IMG/VR virus record: IMGVR_UViG_3300027902_000010 | Span: 1-61,447 of that record | From: a virus | Reading direction: 5' to 3' (one strand) | DNA: 61,447 nt | Part shown: positions 24,697-32,501 of the stretch, piece after piece | Position numbering within the stretch: position 1 is the stretch's first letter | How the letters are laid out: each line of letters opens with the position of its first letter | The notes under the pieces: model-generated | Database searches by the model: none | Told to the model about the DNA's origin: nothing | Seen by the model: only the letters and a program-made list of their open reading frames with translations | Translations under genes and position numbers: made by a program

Positions 24697-25382
24697 TTCC
24701 GTCTCCTCTTATAGTGATAAGGATTTTTCCGGAACGGAACATGTCCGCTGCTCCCACTGGAATAGATATATAGTGCTAAGCCTCCGATACCTACTATTCC
24801 TAAGATAATTGGAAGTCCGAGACCGCTCGTAACACCTTTGAAGGCAGAGCCAACTACTTGACCTGCTCCTTGCGCTACTGAACCTACAACCTTTCCGGTA
24901 GCCTGCATCGTTCCCTCGGCTACGTTCTCAATCTCCGCAGCAGCTCCACCAGCCTGAGATGAAGTGGCACCTTCATCTATTGACACATACGCGGCTGCAC
25001 CATATCCCATCGTGCGCCACAGGTTATTGAATATTTCAACCCAATTCCCCAGCGTCATAGATACTGATGGAACAAAGGTAATAGCAAATCGTCCAGAAAA
25101 TAATGGACGCTCAACCTTTACAATGGTCGCGTCAGTTATGTACTGACGAAACTGAGTTGCAATATCATCTTGCGACGGCTGGAACCAAGCACCGCTAGAA
25201 TAGGTGATTGTATATTCATTCCCAGAAGCCAACATCGTTCCTTGCTCGATAACGCCAAATCCAGCAAAGCCAGAAAATCTATCAGCTCCTCGAACCTTAT
25301 ATCTGTTTTCCTTGATAGCAGTAGATGGCCGATGATAATTTTCATCTCTTACATGTGGCCACATGGGATTATGCTGTCTCAT
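24693..25382 (-). CDS. Putative virion protein with C-terminal TM
   Basis: A 229-aa product. Beta-rich middle (NEYTITYSSGAWFQPSQDDI, FAITFVPSVSMTLGNWVEIF), then an Ala/Gly amphipathic repeat (VAEGTMQATGKVVGSVAQGA) and a membrane helix (LPIILGIVGIGGLALYIYSS), ending basic with RKNPYHYKRRRK. The RFSGFAGFG motif is shared with the 3293 gene. TM helix LGI is encoded by a TAGGAAYA site. Confidence 0.62.
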   Translation of the reverse strand: MRQHNPMWPHVRDENYHRPSTAIKENRYKVRGADRFSGFAGFGVIEQGTMLASGNEYTITYSSGAWFQPSQDDIATQFRQYITDATIVKVERPLFSGRFAITFVPSVSMTLGNWVEIFNNLWRTMGYGAAAYVSIDEGATSSQAGGAAAEIENVAEGTMQATGKVVGSVAQGAGQVVGSAFKGVTSGLGLPIILGIVGIGGLALYIYSSGSSGHVPFRKNPYHYKRRRK

Positions 25383-25397
25383 ATCATCTCCATATTC

Positions 25398-25757
25398 CTA
25401 ATGACGGGCAAGAAATTCTTCTGCGCTTTCCCCAGGGTAGTAAAGACCTTCTGTTGGTCCATATCTTGCTTTGCGATTCTTGTTGACGACGTAACGCTCA
25501 GCATCCTCATCCAGACGCTCCCACCATTGATAGAATGTTTCTTCTGGCAATTTCTCGGCATCTTTATCCCAAATGAGGGCAAAGTCCATATCTTTATATC
25601 CTGAGCCTGATCGCACCATCTTTACAATATTGGTCAAATTCTTTTGAAGCGTCTTCTTACTGCCATGCCAGTGAGCACCAAATCGCCATTTCTGAAAGAA
25701 GAACTCAATACCTTTTTTATCATCTGTCCGACGAATGACGATATAAATAGTCTTCAT
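25398..25757 (-). CDS. Hypothetical protein, Trp-rich
   Basis: A 119-aa product: strand TIYIVIRRTDDKKGIEFFFQ, then QKWRFGAHWHGSKKTLQKNL, IWDKDAEKLPEETFYQWWER and a C-terminal NRKARYGPTEGLYY. Unrecognised; see the related short product at 107-298. Its ribosome site lies inside the end of the -1 frame extension of the upstream gene. Confidence 0.62.
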   Translation of the reverse strand: MKTIYIVIRRTDDKKGIEFFFQKWRFGAHWHGSKKTLQKNLTNIVKMVRSGSGYKDMDFALIWDKDAEKLPEETFYQWWERLDEDAERYVVNKNRKARYGPTEGLYYPGESAEEFLARH

Positions 25758-25759
25758 GG

Positions 25760-25885
25760 CTACCTCGTATCAAGTCGATCTCTTTGCTCTTTCTCTTTTT
25801 GCTTCTTCTCTTGTTTATGCCGATTCTTCTCTTTTATGGTAGTGTGGTGAGGATGCCCGGGCTTTTGGGTTTCTTCCCGGTGTCG
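25760..25885 (-). CDS. -1 frame extension (possible programmed frameshift product end)
   Basis: Open -1 frame of about 42 codons running from the slippery run to TAG at 25762-25760, with no ATG, GTG or TTG of its own. It encodes a very basic tail (RRHREETQKPGHPHHTTIKE then KNRHKQEKKQKEKEQRDRLD). It ends 2 nt before the next ATG, the spacing normal for genes here, which argues that it is translated. Likely reached by frameshifting from the 25834-26262 gene. Confidence 0.5.
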   Translation of the reverse strand, partial: RHREETQKPGHPHHTTIKEKNRHKQEKKQKEKEQRDRLDTR

Positions 25886-26262
25886 ACGAAAAAATTTGTA
25901 CCGGTCTTGAGCAATGCAATCTCGTTGCTATTGGCTGATTGGGTGCCAAATCCGTTCTTATCGTAAGCGGTGCAATAGTAGAGAGCATCTGCCTTTGTTC
26001 CTAAAGTATTCGATATTGAAATTGTCGTTGTCACCACCGCCGCTGATGTCACAGTAGAAGTTGGCGATGAGATGAGATACGGACCGCCTATTGTCGTGCC
26101 ACATGTTACGGTGTAGGTCACGGGAAAATCAATGGCTGAGCCATCCGTGTTTGTCGTCGCCGTCTGCATTGAGAACAGCGATGCTGGATCAGCTTGCGCG
26201 GTAGCTACAAAGCCGATCACGAGCATAAGTACTATTCCTATTACTGCAATCATCTTTTTCAT
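25834..26262 (-). CDS. Secreted Ig/Fn3-like protein with -1 slippery site
   Basis: A 142-aa product: signal peptide IAVIGIVLMLVIGFVATAQA, then a beta-domain (PVTYTVTCGTTIGGPYLI, ALYYCTAYDKNGFGTQSANS) resembling bacterial Fn3/Ig-like repeats with one Cys pair. Near its end the codons TTT TTC form the slippery heptamer T TTT TTC, 7 nt before a possible CCGGG/CCCGG hairpin. A -1 shift would swap the short end (VDTGKKPKSPGILTTLP) for a 42-aa basic tail. Probably an exported virion or surface protein. Confidence 0.65.
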   Translation of the reverse strand: MKKMIAVIGIVLMLVIGFVATAQADPASLFSMQTATTNTDGSAIDFPVTYTVTCGTTIGGPYLISSPTSTVTSAAVVTTTISISNTLGTKADALYYCTAYDKNGFGTQSANSNEIALLKTGTNFFVDTGKKPKSPGILTTLP

Positions 26263-26290
26263 TTCCTTCTCCTCCTTATGGGTTATGTTT

Positions 26291-26389
26291 CTACTCTCCT
26301 CGATACCAGAACTTGTCTACAATTTTGACGATGACATAAGCTACAGCAACTATTCCTAAGATCACAAGCGTGAATGTATCTTTATCCAT
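26291..26389 (-). CDS. 32-aa single-TM microprotein
   Basis: Short gene from the minus strand: ATG 26389-26387, TAG 26293-26291, AGGAGG 6 nt upstream. It encodes MDKDTFTLVILGIVAVAYVI-type sequence, one membrane helix and a charged end FWYRGE. LGI is encoded by a TAGGAAYA site (26351). Similar microproteins act in phage lysis or membrane assembly; its role is unknown. Confidence 0.7.
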   Translation of the reverse strand: MDKDTFTLVILGIVAVAYVIVKIVDKFWYRGE

Positions 26390-26397
26390 CTAACCTC

Positions 26398-26739
26398 CTA
26401 TGACTTGCAGTGTGCGCCATCTGGAGCCAACGGATCCAGAAGATTTGCTCAGAGCCAGATTGCCATCTTGCCACGCCAGGTATCAGGCAAGTGAAATTTA
26501 TATTTCTCAAGACGACCGGTTGTCAGCCAACGATCAGGCAGCTCGAGAAAGATGAGTGTGCATAATGTATAATTGAGCAAAGCATCAAGCACGACAAACA
26601 AGGCGAGCCATGGATAGCCAAATATCTTTGGCCATGTTCCTAAGGTCCCCGCCATCTTCGCTCGCAAGAGAGCCATCATGAGACCATAGCCACCCCAGAC
26701 ACACCAGATGAACAGTAAAGAATACAATAAATATTTCAT
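26398..26739 (-). CDS. Phage membrane protein interrupted by in-frame TGA
   Basis: The ATG at 26739 opens a 96-aa frame to TGA (26451-26449). The same frame continues for 16 codons (ANLLDPLAPDGAHCKS) to TAG at 26400-26398, which lies next to the ribosome site of the following gene. The product has an N-terminal TM (YLLYSLLFIWCVWGGYGLMM) and a second hydrophobic part (LALFVVLDALLNYTLCTLIF), then KYKFHLPDTWRGKMAIWL. From memory, related phage proteins end with a C..LLDPFDP.G.HC motif, with Cys at the TGA position. It may be read through, recoded, or newly broken. Confidence 0.62.
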
Positions 26740-27110
26740 GTCGGCTCCTTCTGTACAGGTTTTGATCTCTGTCGCTTGATCGCAGGCATTACAAGGAATA
26801 CAAATATTCCTATTCCCACAGCCGCGTAAATGACATATTTCCACATTCCAGAAGTACTGCTCGATACTGGAATAGATGGCGCTGGCAGCATTGGCGTGGT
26901 GGCCTGCTTTTCCATAGCCGCTGCAAACTCATAATCTTCGAGAGGTATATCGAGCTGCTGACCAACCTGAATGAGATTAGGGTCTGCTATTCTATTCTGA
27001 TTCGCAATCGTTTGCACACTGACACCGTACTTAGCAGCTATTGCGCCCAGCGTATCACCAGGCTGGACCGTATATGATTCCCAATTCAACTCTCCGTATG
27101 ATGCGAACAT
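26736..27110 (-). CDS. LysM-domain protein with C-terminal TM
   Basis: A 124-aa product starting MFASYGELNWESYTVQPGD. The LysM domain (about 13-57) is clear: YTVQPGDTLGAIAAKYGVSV then QNRIADPNLIQVGQQLDIP. LysM binds peptidoglycan. A membrane helix (WKYVIYAAVGIGIFVFLVM) and basic tail follow. It would hold virion membrane or lysis protein against the wall. Domain assignment is firm; the virion location is inferred. Confidence 0.85.
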   Translation of the reverse strand: MFASYGELNWESYTVQPGDTLGAIAAKYGVSVQTIANQNRIADPNLIQVGQQLDIPLEDYEFAAAMEKQATTPMLPAPSIPVSSSTSGMWKYVIYAAVGIGIFVFLVMPAIKRQRSKPVQKEPT

Positions 27111-27114
27111 GGTA

Positions 27115-27354
27115 TTACCTCATAACTGGTGGCCACGTTTCAAACTCTACTTCTTCAACATTCTTTCCAAGCCATTTGTTGTCAGCATGCAGACCTTGTG
27201 TCACATTATACAAAACAAAATCTCCAAGATTTGAACGAGCTGCGATGGTATATGAATTACCCATCCACAAAGACTTCGTCTTCACTTTCTTGATCTTACG
27301 ACCGGTGTATTTCTCTATAATCCACTTAGCCGCAGTGTTTCCAGTGAATGGCAT
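27115..27354 (-). CDS. Hypothetical small protein
   Basis: A 79-aa product: AAKWIIEKYTGRKIKKVKTK, then LWMGNSYTIAARSNLGDFVL and EVEFETWPPVMR. Small alpha/beta, unrecognised. Lies just downstream of the LysM gene. Confidence 0.58.
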   Translation of the reverse strand: MPFTGNTAAKWIIEKYTGRKIKKVKTKSLWMGNSYTIAARSNLGDFVLYNVTQGLHADNKWLGKNVEEVEFETWPPVMR

Positions 27355-27362
27355 GATGCCTC

Positions 27363-27638
27363 CTACTTAGGTAATATCTTCAACAACAGCTTGGTGATTT
27401 CAATCAAGTCCTTCTTGTAGATCACATTCTGCAAATGGACATTGTAGTAGCGTTCACGCTGGTTAACATAGATCGATCCCTTATCACCAATTAGATGTCG
27501 CTTTTCAAAAGGGGTGTACCGCTTCTTACCGATATCAATACGAGAGTAATGTGGAACATCGACCAACTCAAAGTTCTTTGATTCGGCCAATATGTTCTCA
27601 TCGTATTCATATCCACGTCGTCTTCTCATTCTGGCCAT
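27363..27638 (-). CDS. Hypothetical basic protein
   Basis: A 91-aa product (ARMRRRRGYEYDENILAESK...IYKKDLIEITKLLLKILPK). Two tandem ATGs exist (27641 and 27638); the second has better spacing from AGGAGG. Arg-rich start, then a beta-alpha part. Unrecognised. Confidence 0.58.
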   Translation of the reverse strand: MARMRRRRGYEYDENILAESKNFELVDVPHYSRIDIGKKRYTPFEKRHLIGDKGSIYVNQRERYYNVHLQNVIYKKDLIEITKLLLKILPK

Positions 27639-27847
27639 CATCGCCTCCTGCTAACACGACGTCTTCGTGGATTCAACTTGTAATATTTTTTGGCGCCGTC
27701 GATTTGCATAACATCTACAAAGCCAAACCCCTCTTCTTGGAGTAGTTCCTCAATCTTCTCTTCCAATTCTTGAATAGCATCTGTTCCTAAGTTCTCTGGC
27801 TTGTCTGTGTCTGGATTCATGAGCGTTACAAGAAATTGCGCTTTCAT
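27638..27847 (-). CDS. Hypothetical protein with basic tail
   Basis: A 69-aa product: strand QFLVTLMNPDTDKPENLG, helix AIQELEEKIEELLQEEGFGF, strand, then KLNPRRRRVSRRR with an Asn-Pro box. The N- and C-terminal overlaps with neighbours are ATGA-type. Unrecognised. Confidence 0.6.
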   Translation of the reverse strand: MKAQFLVTLMNPDTDKPENLGTDAIQELEEKIEELLQEEGFGFVDVMQIDGAKKYYKLNPRRRRVSRRR

Positions 27848-28383
27848 CTGTCCACCTCGTAATCATAGAGTGTTGTATAAGTCGGATTTTCCCATCCGAC
27901 GTAAGCACCTTCTTTGATCTCATCAACAGGCAGCCACTGACCATAGATATATACAAGACCATAGACGTGACCGAGCTGCTTATTTGGCTTATACGACGCC
28001 GCTCGCAACTTTACTCGAAAGCCTATGCTCTTGAGGAGCGACAATGACAGAATCGTCATATCATCGCAATCACCTTGCCACAGCACGCCTTTGCGCCAAT
28101 ACTCGAGAGCAACAAGTGGTGACTGGAGCATCTCTACATTGCTCGGGTCCTTTATATATCGAGAGTGATTCTGAACGAAGTGATAGATGGCATCAGCCTC
28201 ACCCCATTCATCCTTTTGCGGTATTCCTTCAACAATCTTCGCGGCCCAGTCTCGAACGAGCGGATTCTTTCCAGATTGGCGTATCGCCGAGGCCATGAGT
28301 TCGAGCGTATTATTGTTGACCGCATCATCTCCAAATCCAAGATTCACATATTTGACAGATTGATCACTCAGTCCTCGAAACAT
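27844..28383 (-). CDS. Transglutaminase-like (papain-fold) protein
   Basis: A 179-aa product. Central motif WQGDCDDMTILSLSLLKSIG (Cys about 112) and downstream GHVYGLVYIYGQWLPVDEIK (His about 144, then Asp) fit the Cys-His-Asp set of bacterial transglutaminase/peptidase-like domains. Phage homologues are often virion-associated and may crosslink or cleave peptides. The N-terminus contains NLGFGDDAV, the aromatic-Gly-acidic motif of this arm. Catalysis not shown. Confidence 0.78.
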   Translation of the reverse strand: MFRGLSDQSVKYVNLGFGDDAVNNNTLELMASAIRQSGKNPLVRDWAAKIVEGIPQKDEWGEADAIYHFVQNHSRYIKDPSNVEMLQSPLVALEYWRKGVLWQGDCDDMTILSLSLLKSIGFRVKLRAASYKPNKQLGHVYGLVYIYGQWLPVDEIKEGAYVGWENPTYTTLYDYEVDR

Positions 28384-28397
28384 ATCATCTCCTCATA

Positions 28398-28604
28398 TCA
28401 AAAGACTGAAAATTTATCAAGAGCTTTTAGAAGATCAGTTCCCAACTTAAGAAACTTTCTTTTGTCTTTCTCAGACAACTCATCTCTATTATAGGCCGCT
28501 TCTATTGGTCTCATCATGTATCTAACATCATTAAGATCAAATTTCAATCTATCAATGATAGAGTACATGGTCGCTGAATCTGCATATTTCTTTCTCTTAG
28601 CCAT
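28398..28604 (-). CDS. Hypothetical helical protein
   Basis: A 68-aa charged helical product (SATMYSIIDRLKFDLNDVRY...KRKFLKLGTDLLKALDKFSV). One of three short genes before the large first gene of the arm. Unrecognised; spacing is 8-14 nt. Confidence 0.6.
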   Translation of the reverse strand: MAKRKKYADSATMYSIIDRLKFDLNDVRYMMRPIEAAYNRDELSEKDKRKFLKLGTDLLKALDKFSVF

Positions 28605-28612
28605 GTTATCTC

Positions 28613-28819
28613 CTACTCGTCAAGATTGAATTTCAAGTCGAACATGTAAGAGTCCATGAATAGGCTCATCTCTTCATCAAATGACGTTCCGTTATCTCGA
28701 GCCTGATCTTGAACAACCTCTTTTATCCACTTCTTGAGATGACCTGCTCGCACCACTGCCACAACTTCGCCTTCCATTTCTTGGACGACTATTACTGGAA
28801 TTCTTACTTTCTTGGCCAT
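28613..28819 (-). CDS. Hypothetical small protein
   Basis: A 68-aa product: RIPVIVVQEMEGEVVAVVRA, then LKKWIKEVVQDQARDNGTSF, acidic C-terminus. Unrecognised; same operon. Confidence 0.6.
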   Translation of the reverse strand: MAKKVRIPVIVVQEMEGEVVAVVRAGHLKKWIKEVVQDQARDNGTSFDEEMSLFMDSYMFDLKFNLDE

Positions 28820-28828
28820 GACATTCTC

Positions 28829-29020
28829 CTAGACTTTGGCTTTTGCCTTCTTGACAATAATGCTCATCACTTTTTCGTACTCTTTGTGATATTGAGACTC
28901 AGATGAAACGAAGTTGCTCAAGATCTGAGCCGTGACATCAGACATTTCATCTGATCCAATAAATCTGTCAATCACCTCTTGAGCGATGCTATTCAGTTGT
29001 GCTCTCGATAATTTCGCCAT
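28829..29020 (-). CDS. Hypothetical helical protein
   Basis: A 63-aa helical product (LSRAQLNSIAQEVIDRFIGS...MSIIVKKAKAKV). Unrecognised. First small gene after the 599-aa product. Confidence 0.6.
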   Translation of the reverse strand: MAKLSRAQLNSIAQEVIDRFIGSDEMSDVTAQILSNFVSSESQYHKEYEKVMSIIVKKAKAKV

Positions 29021-29029
29021 AACATCTCC

Positions 29030-30829
29030 TTATATTTCTAAGGCAAGTACTCCTTGACAATCATTGACGCCACAGACGACGTGACCGCTTGTTTCGCCTA
29101 CTTCATCATCCCACTGCTGTCTGTTGTCGAAGTCGTGGCGAGCGCCACAGGTGTTACATACGGCAGTGACTAGTTTAATTGGCATAGAATTGCTTCTCAC
29201 ATTCTCAATATAGCGCTGAGCATAATCTTGGAGTGCGAGATAGGCCTGCTTGTTGGAATAGCGCGACCTATCAAAAATCATGACGTAGTTAACAAGACCC
29301 TTAGCATCCATTTGGCCGGCAAGTATCTGTTGTTTGATAATGCCAGGTCCGAAAAATGAATCAAGCATCTGTGTTACACGAGGGAAGGCAGCATAATCTC
29401 TGCTTGTTACTGATCGATAAAGTTCTTGCGTGAGCTGGGCGGTATTGTCTTGCTGTACTTGTGGTGCCACTTGGGGAGCCTCCTGAACAGGAATTTGTCC
29501 ATCTGATATTTCTTGCGCTATATCTTGCGCTGCCGCTTGAGCGTATGCTTCAGGCGGCAAGTCGGGCATTGATCTCGGATCATATCCTAAGCCGCCAGAG
29601 CCGTCATTTGCATTATACGCATCTGACGGAAAGCCTAGATGATCCATACCAGGAGCTGGGGCTGGCGCTTGAGGTCTTGGTGCTGGTGGAGCCTGTATTA
29701 TCTGACGAGGCGGTGGCGCTTGAACATAGATCGGTCGCTCAGCCTGCGCTTCCATAGGAGCACGAGCAGCCGCTTGCGCTTTGACCGCCGAAATATTCTC
29801 GATCGCTCCAATCAGCTTTCCGATATGAGGTCCAACGGCATCTATAAGCTTGTCCATAATACCAGGCCGCTCAGCTGGGCCGGCGCCTGTGAGTTCTTGC
29901 AGTATTCCTAAGACACCCTTCATCTTTGTGAGCGCTGTGAATGGATCGCTATCTGCCGGATCTTTTATTAGGCCAAGCGTTTTGAAGATAGTTATTTGGT
30001 CTGTTAGCGACTGGGGATTGTTGGAACCGGGTGCGGGAAGCATCCCCATATCTTTCATCGTTCCTGCCATTCCACGCACCAGCTCTAAAGGGTCCTTGTT
30101 GTCACCGTTCTTTCCCATAGCGCCCATCATCGCTGTGATGAGGCCGATCATCATTTGCGTCTGGTTATTGCTCTGGTTCATCATGAGCGCAATGAGCTGT
30201 TCACTTCCGCTCTTGCTATTACCGCCGGCGAGTGCTGCGAGTTCCATGCCTTTTTGCATGGATTCAACATTCTGCTGTATTACGTCTTTCGGCGCCTGCA
30301 CTGTTTCTCGCAGTATGTCCATCATTTCAGACGCTTGCGATGTGGCTGGAGTAGCCTCAGGCTCCTGCGCATCTATATCGAAGAAGACAGGCTTTCTCTT
30401 ATCTCCGCGAAGACCTCCGTCTCGGAAAAAGGTTACCATGTAGCGGCCGGAGCCCCACGAGACCACGCGATTCCTGCGCTTAATCTCCGCCAATGTTTCT
30501 TTTTGAACGAGCATGTTAATTTCAAATTCGAGATCAGCCCAGTGGCGGAACTTATCGATTCTGCGTTTGAACTGCCAGACGTTCGGCGACGTTTCTTTGC
30601 TCAGCTTGAGATACCAGTCAGTACCTTCCATTCCGAGCAGCATTTCATCTATTGATATCTCATCTGGACTTTTGCGCCTGAATGGATCACCGAGTGACAG
30701 CCGTTGTCTTCCGTCTGCGAGCGGGTCTATATCTTCGTCTAAATCGCGAGGATCAATGTCCTCTCCTTCTAAATCTTCTCGTACGGCGTCAAGTATCTTG
30801 CTTCTCTTTTTCGCTGTTTTTGTGGCCAT
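29030..30829 (-). CDS. Large first gene of left arm, C-terminal zinc finger
   Basis: A 599-aa product, unrecognised. The basic/acidic N-terminus (KTAKKRSKILDAVREDLEGE) leads to an alpha/beta part (VWQFKRRIDKFRHWADLEFE) with a short strand (GRYMVTFFRDGG). A long Met/Gln-rich helical middle, then a Pro/Ala/Gln-rich disordered region (APPAPRPQAPAPAPGMDHLG), and finally CNTCG ... CGVNDC, a probable zinc ribbon. There is no Walker motif, so it is not a packaging ATPase. As the first, promoter-proximal gene it should be well expressed; a scaffold or late regulator is possible. A TAGGAAYA site (29903) encodes LGI. Confidence 0.65.
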   Translation of the reverse strand: MATKTAKKRSKILDAVREDLEGEDIDPRDLDEDIDPLADGRQRLSLGDPFRRKSPDEISIDEMLLGMEGTDWYLKLSKETSPNVWQFKRRIDKFRHWADLEFEINMLVQKETLAEIKRRNRVVSWGSGRYMVTFFRDGGLRGDKRKPVFFDIDAQEPEATPATSQASEMMDILRETVQAPKDVIQQNVESMQKGMELAALAGGNSKSGSEQLIALMMNQSNNQTQMMIGLITAMMGAMGKNGDNKDPLELVRGMAGTMKDMGMLPAPGSNNPQSLTDQITIFKTLGLIKDPADSDPFTALTKMKGVLGILQELTGAGPAERPGIMDKLIDAVGPHIGKLIGAIENISAVKAQAAARAPMEAQAERPIYVQAPPPRQIIQAPPAPRPQAPAPAPGMDHLGFPSDAYNANDGSGGLGYDPRSMPDLPPEAYAQAAAQDIAQEISDGQIPVQEAPQVAPQVQQDNTAQLTQELYRSVTSRDYAAFPRVTQMLDSFFGPGIIKQQILAGQMDAKGLVNYVMIFDRSRYSNKQAYLALQDYAQRYIENVRSNSMPIKLVTAVCNTCGARHDFDNRQQWDDEVGETSGHVVCGVNDCQGVLALEI

Positions 30830-30987
30830 GGCTCATCTCCTTATGGTAGTATGGGTGTTTGTGAATTCCCTATTGATTGACGTGAATATTCTATTTGATT
30901 GGACGTCCTATACTGCGCTGGACTTCTGCGCTGTGCTAGGCGCTAGTGGGGCGTGTTACTAAAGTTACCTTCTGTTACTATGCCTCT

Positions 30988-31016
30988 AATATACCACAGT
31001 ACCTAGTATATGTAAA
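30988..31016 (-). promoter_or_regulatory. Leftward sigma70-type promoter
   Basis: On the minus strand: -35 TTTACA (31016-31011), 17-bp spacer, -10 TATATT (30993-30988). It is the only good match between the centre and the 29030 gene. The rightward promoter shares the TATTTACAT context, so the two may be regulated together. An untranslated leader of about 150 nt follows. Confidence 0.7.
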
Positions 31017-31074
31017 TATCCAATACGGGTTCTCTTTATCAATATCTACATAAATAAATAATAAATAAATACAT

Positions 31075-31279
<205 letters not shown>

Positions 31280-31317
31280 ATTTATTATTTTTTGATTATC
31301 GCGGATAAAAATAGTTA

Positions 31318-31347
31318 TTTACATGGATAGTCAGAATGTGTTATACT
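31318..31347 (+). promoter_or_regulatory. Rightward sigma70-type promoter of right arm
   Basis: TTTACA (31318-31323), 18-bp spacer, TATACT (31342-31347) with an extended TG one base upstream (TGTTATACT). It lies directly before the first rightward gene and overlaps a TAGGAAYA site at its 3-prime end. Confidence 0.75.
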
Positions 31348-31404
31348 AGGAACAGTTATATTAGCGCAGAGCGTTAGCGAGCGCACTAGCAGAAAGGAGA
31401 AAGA

Positions 31405-31539
31405 ATGGATGCTAAGATTGTAAGACCGGGAATGAAGTACTGTCCGTATTGTAAGCAATGGAAATTAGTAATAAAATTTGATAATAAGAACTTAGGTTCT
31501 AACTCGAAATGTCGCCTGTGCATAAACAGGCGCAAATAA
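31405..31539 (+). CDS. 44-aa zinc-ribbon protein, first early gene
   Basis: ATG at 31405 with AAAGGAGA upstream; stop TAA 31537-31539. The 44-aa product contains KYCPYCKQWK and SKCRLCINRRK, two CxxC knuckles about 20 residues apart, the minimal zinc ribbon. As the first transcribed gene it may be an early regulator, such as a small factor acting on host RNA polymerase. The role is a guess; the fold is clear. Confidence 0.75.
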   Translation: MDAKIVRPGMKYCPYCKQWKLVIKFDNKNLGSNSKCRLCINRRK

Positions 31540-31551
31540 AGGAGGAAATAC

Positions 31552-32394
31552 ATGTATATCGTACAGATGGAGTACAAAGCAAAAGATAGGACCGACTATA
31601 AGAGAATAGGAACACGCGAATTCAAAGACGTAAAGCCTGACGACATGATAATTGAGACATGCTGGAGCGCCGTTGTGAAAGGGACCGATAGGAACATTCC
31701 CATAGACGACGCTTTCGAGGAGACGAGCATCAAAGATCAGGACGAGACCTTAGGAATACGGCTTAGTGAAGTACTCGCAAGGAGCAAAATGACGCGAACA
31801 GTAATAGAAGTAATTGGGATCGAAAAATATAAGAATAAAGATGTGACCAATCCAACTTTTCAGAAGCATGCGGCTATACTGCCATCGCTGATAGCTTTCC
31901 AGCAAATTACAGCGCCGACGGTGGCGAGAACCTTAGGAATACAAAAACTTCAAGCGCGAAACATAATCGAGGAGCTGGAGAAGGCTGGAATTCTCAAGCG
32001 CACTTATACGTTCTGGACTATGACTAAACATGTCAGATCTCAGATACGCGACCATTTGATGGGTGAAAATATTCCTGTTCTAGCGCCGAAGCAAGTGCCA
32101 GGCGTGATGAGTACAGAAAAGAAGCCCCGATATGGAAAACTTGAACAGGTGTATCAGCAGCGAGTAGAAATAGCCGAAATGAAATGGCGCGACAAGCACT
32201 CGCATTTCGATAAGAAGAAAGGAGAACTCGTCGAGGATTATGAAGAAGATGAGTTGATTGAATATCATAACAAAATAGTTATATTCCTCGAGAAGGTGCA
32301 AGAAGCTATCAATGAGGCGGGCTACAAAGGACTTAGTTATGAGAAGCAGAAAAAGATTGATGTCAAAATGATGAAAGATATGCCACGAGAATAG
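31552..32394 (+). CDS. Winged-helix DNA-binding protein
   Basis: A 280-aa product. Residues about 113-150 (LIAFQQITAPTVARTLGIQK then LQARNIIEELEKAGILKRTY) form a typical wHTH followed by a wing. The N-terminal 90 residues are alpha/beta; the C-terminal 110 are charged helices (MKWRDKHSHFDKKKGELVED). As a second early gene next to the central palindrome it may be a regulator or origin-binding protein. Two LGI stretches are encoded by TAGGAAYA sites (31751, 31934); such density near the centre is notable. Confidence 0.65.
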   Translation: MYIVQMEYKAKDRTDYKRIGTREFKDVKPDDMIIETCWSAVVKGTDRNIPIDDAFEETSIKDQDETLGIRLSEVLARSKMTRTVIEVIGIEKYKNKDVTNPTFQKHAAILPSLIAFQQITAPTVARTLGIQKLQARNIIEELEKAGILKRTYTFWTMTKHVRSQIRDHLMGENIPVLAPKQVPGVMSTEKKPRYGKLEQVYQQRVEIAEMKWRDKHSHFDKKKGELVEDYEEDELIEYHNKIVIFLEKVQEAINEAGYKGLSYEKQKKIDVKMMKDMPRE

Positions 32395-32416
32395 GAACAT
32401 TGAATCCATAAAGAAA

Positions 32417-32460
32417 TGGAATATTTTTCGATATACAAACAAAACTGTCTATCGTATAAT
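32417..32460 (+). promoter_or_regulatory. Promoter P2 with upstream T-tract box
   Basis: TGGAATATTTTTCGAT (32417-32432), 22 nt, TATAAT (32455-32460). The -35 position reads TATACA with a 17-bp spacer. The upstream box is shared with the promoters at 33285, 44540 and, more loosely, 60262. It drives the topoisomerase gene. Confidence 0.8.
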
Positions 32461-32501
32461 ATTCCTTATGCTTCATATTCTACTCGAGGAGGTGGACGGA
32501 T

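Noticed and set aside
24626-24808. Plus-strand frame opposite the ferritin-like gene
   Set aside because: No ribosome site and it is out of step with the all-minus operon.
26398-26739. Genome-wide TGA recoding
   Set aside because: Many genes end properly with TGA (for example at 300, 3667, 42968), so only a local event is possible.
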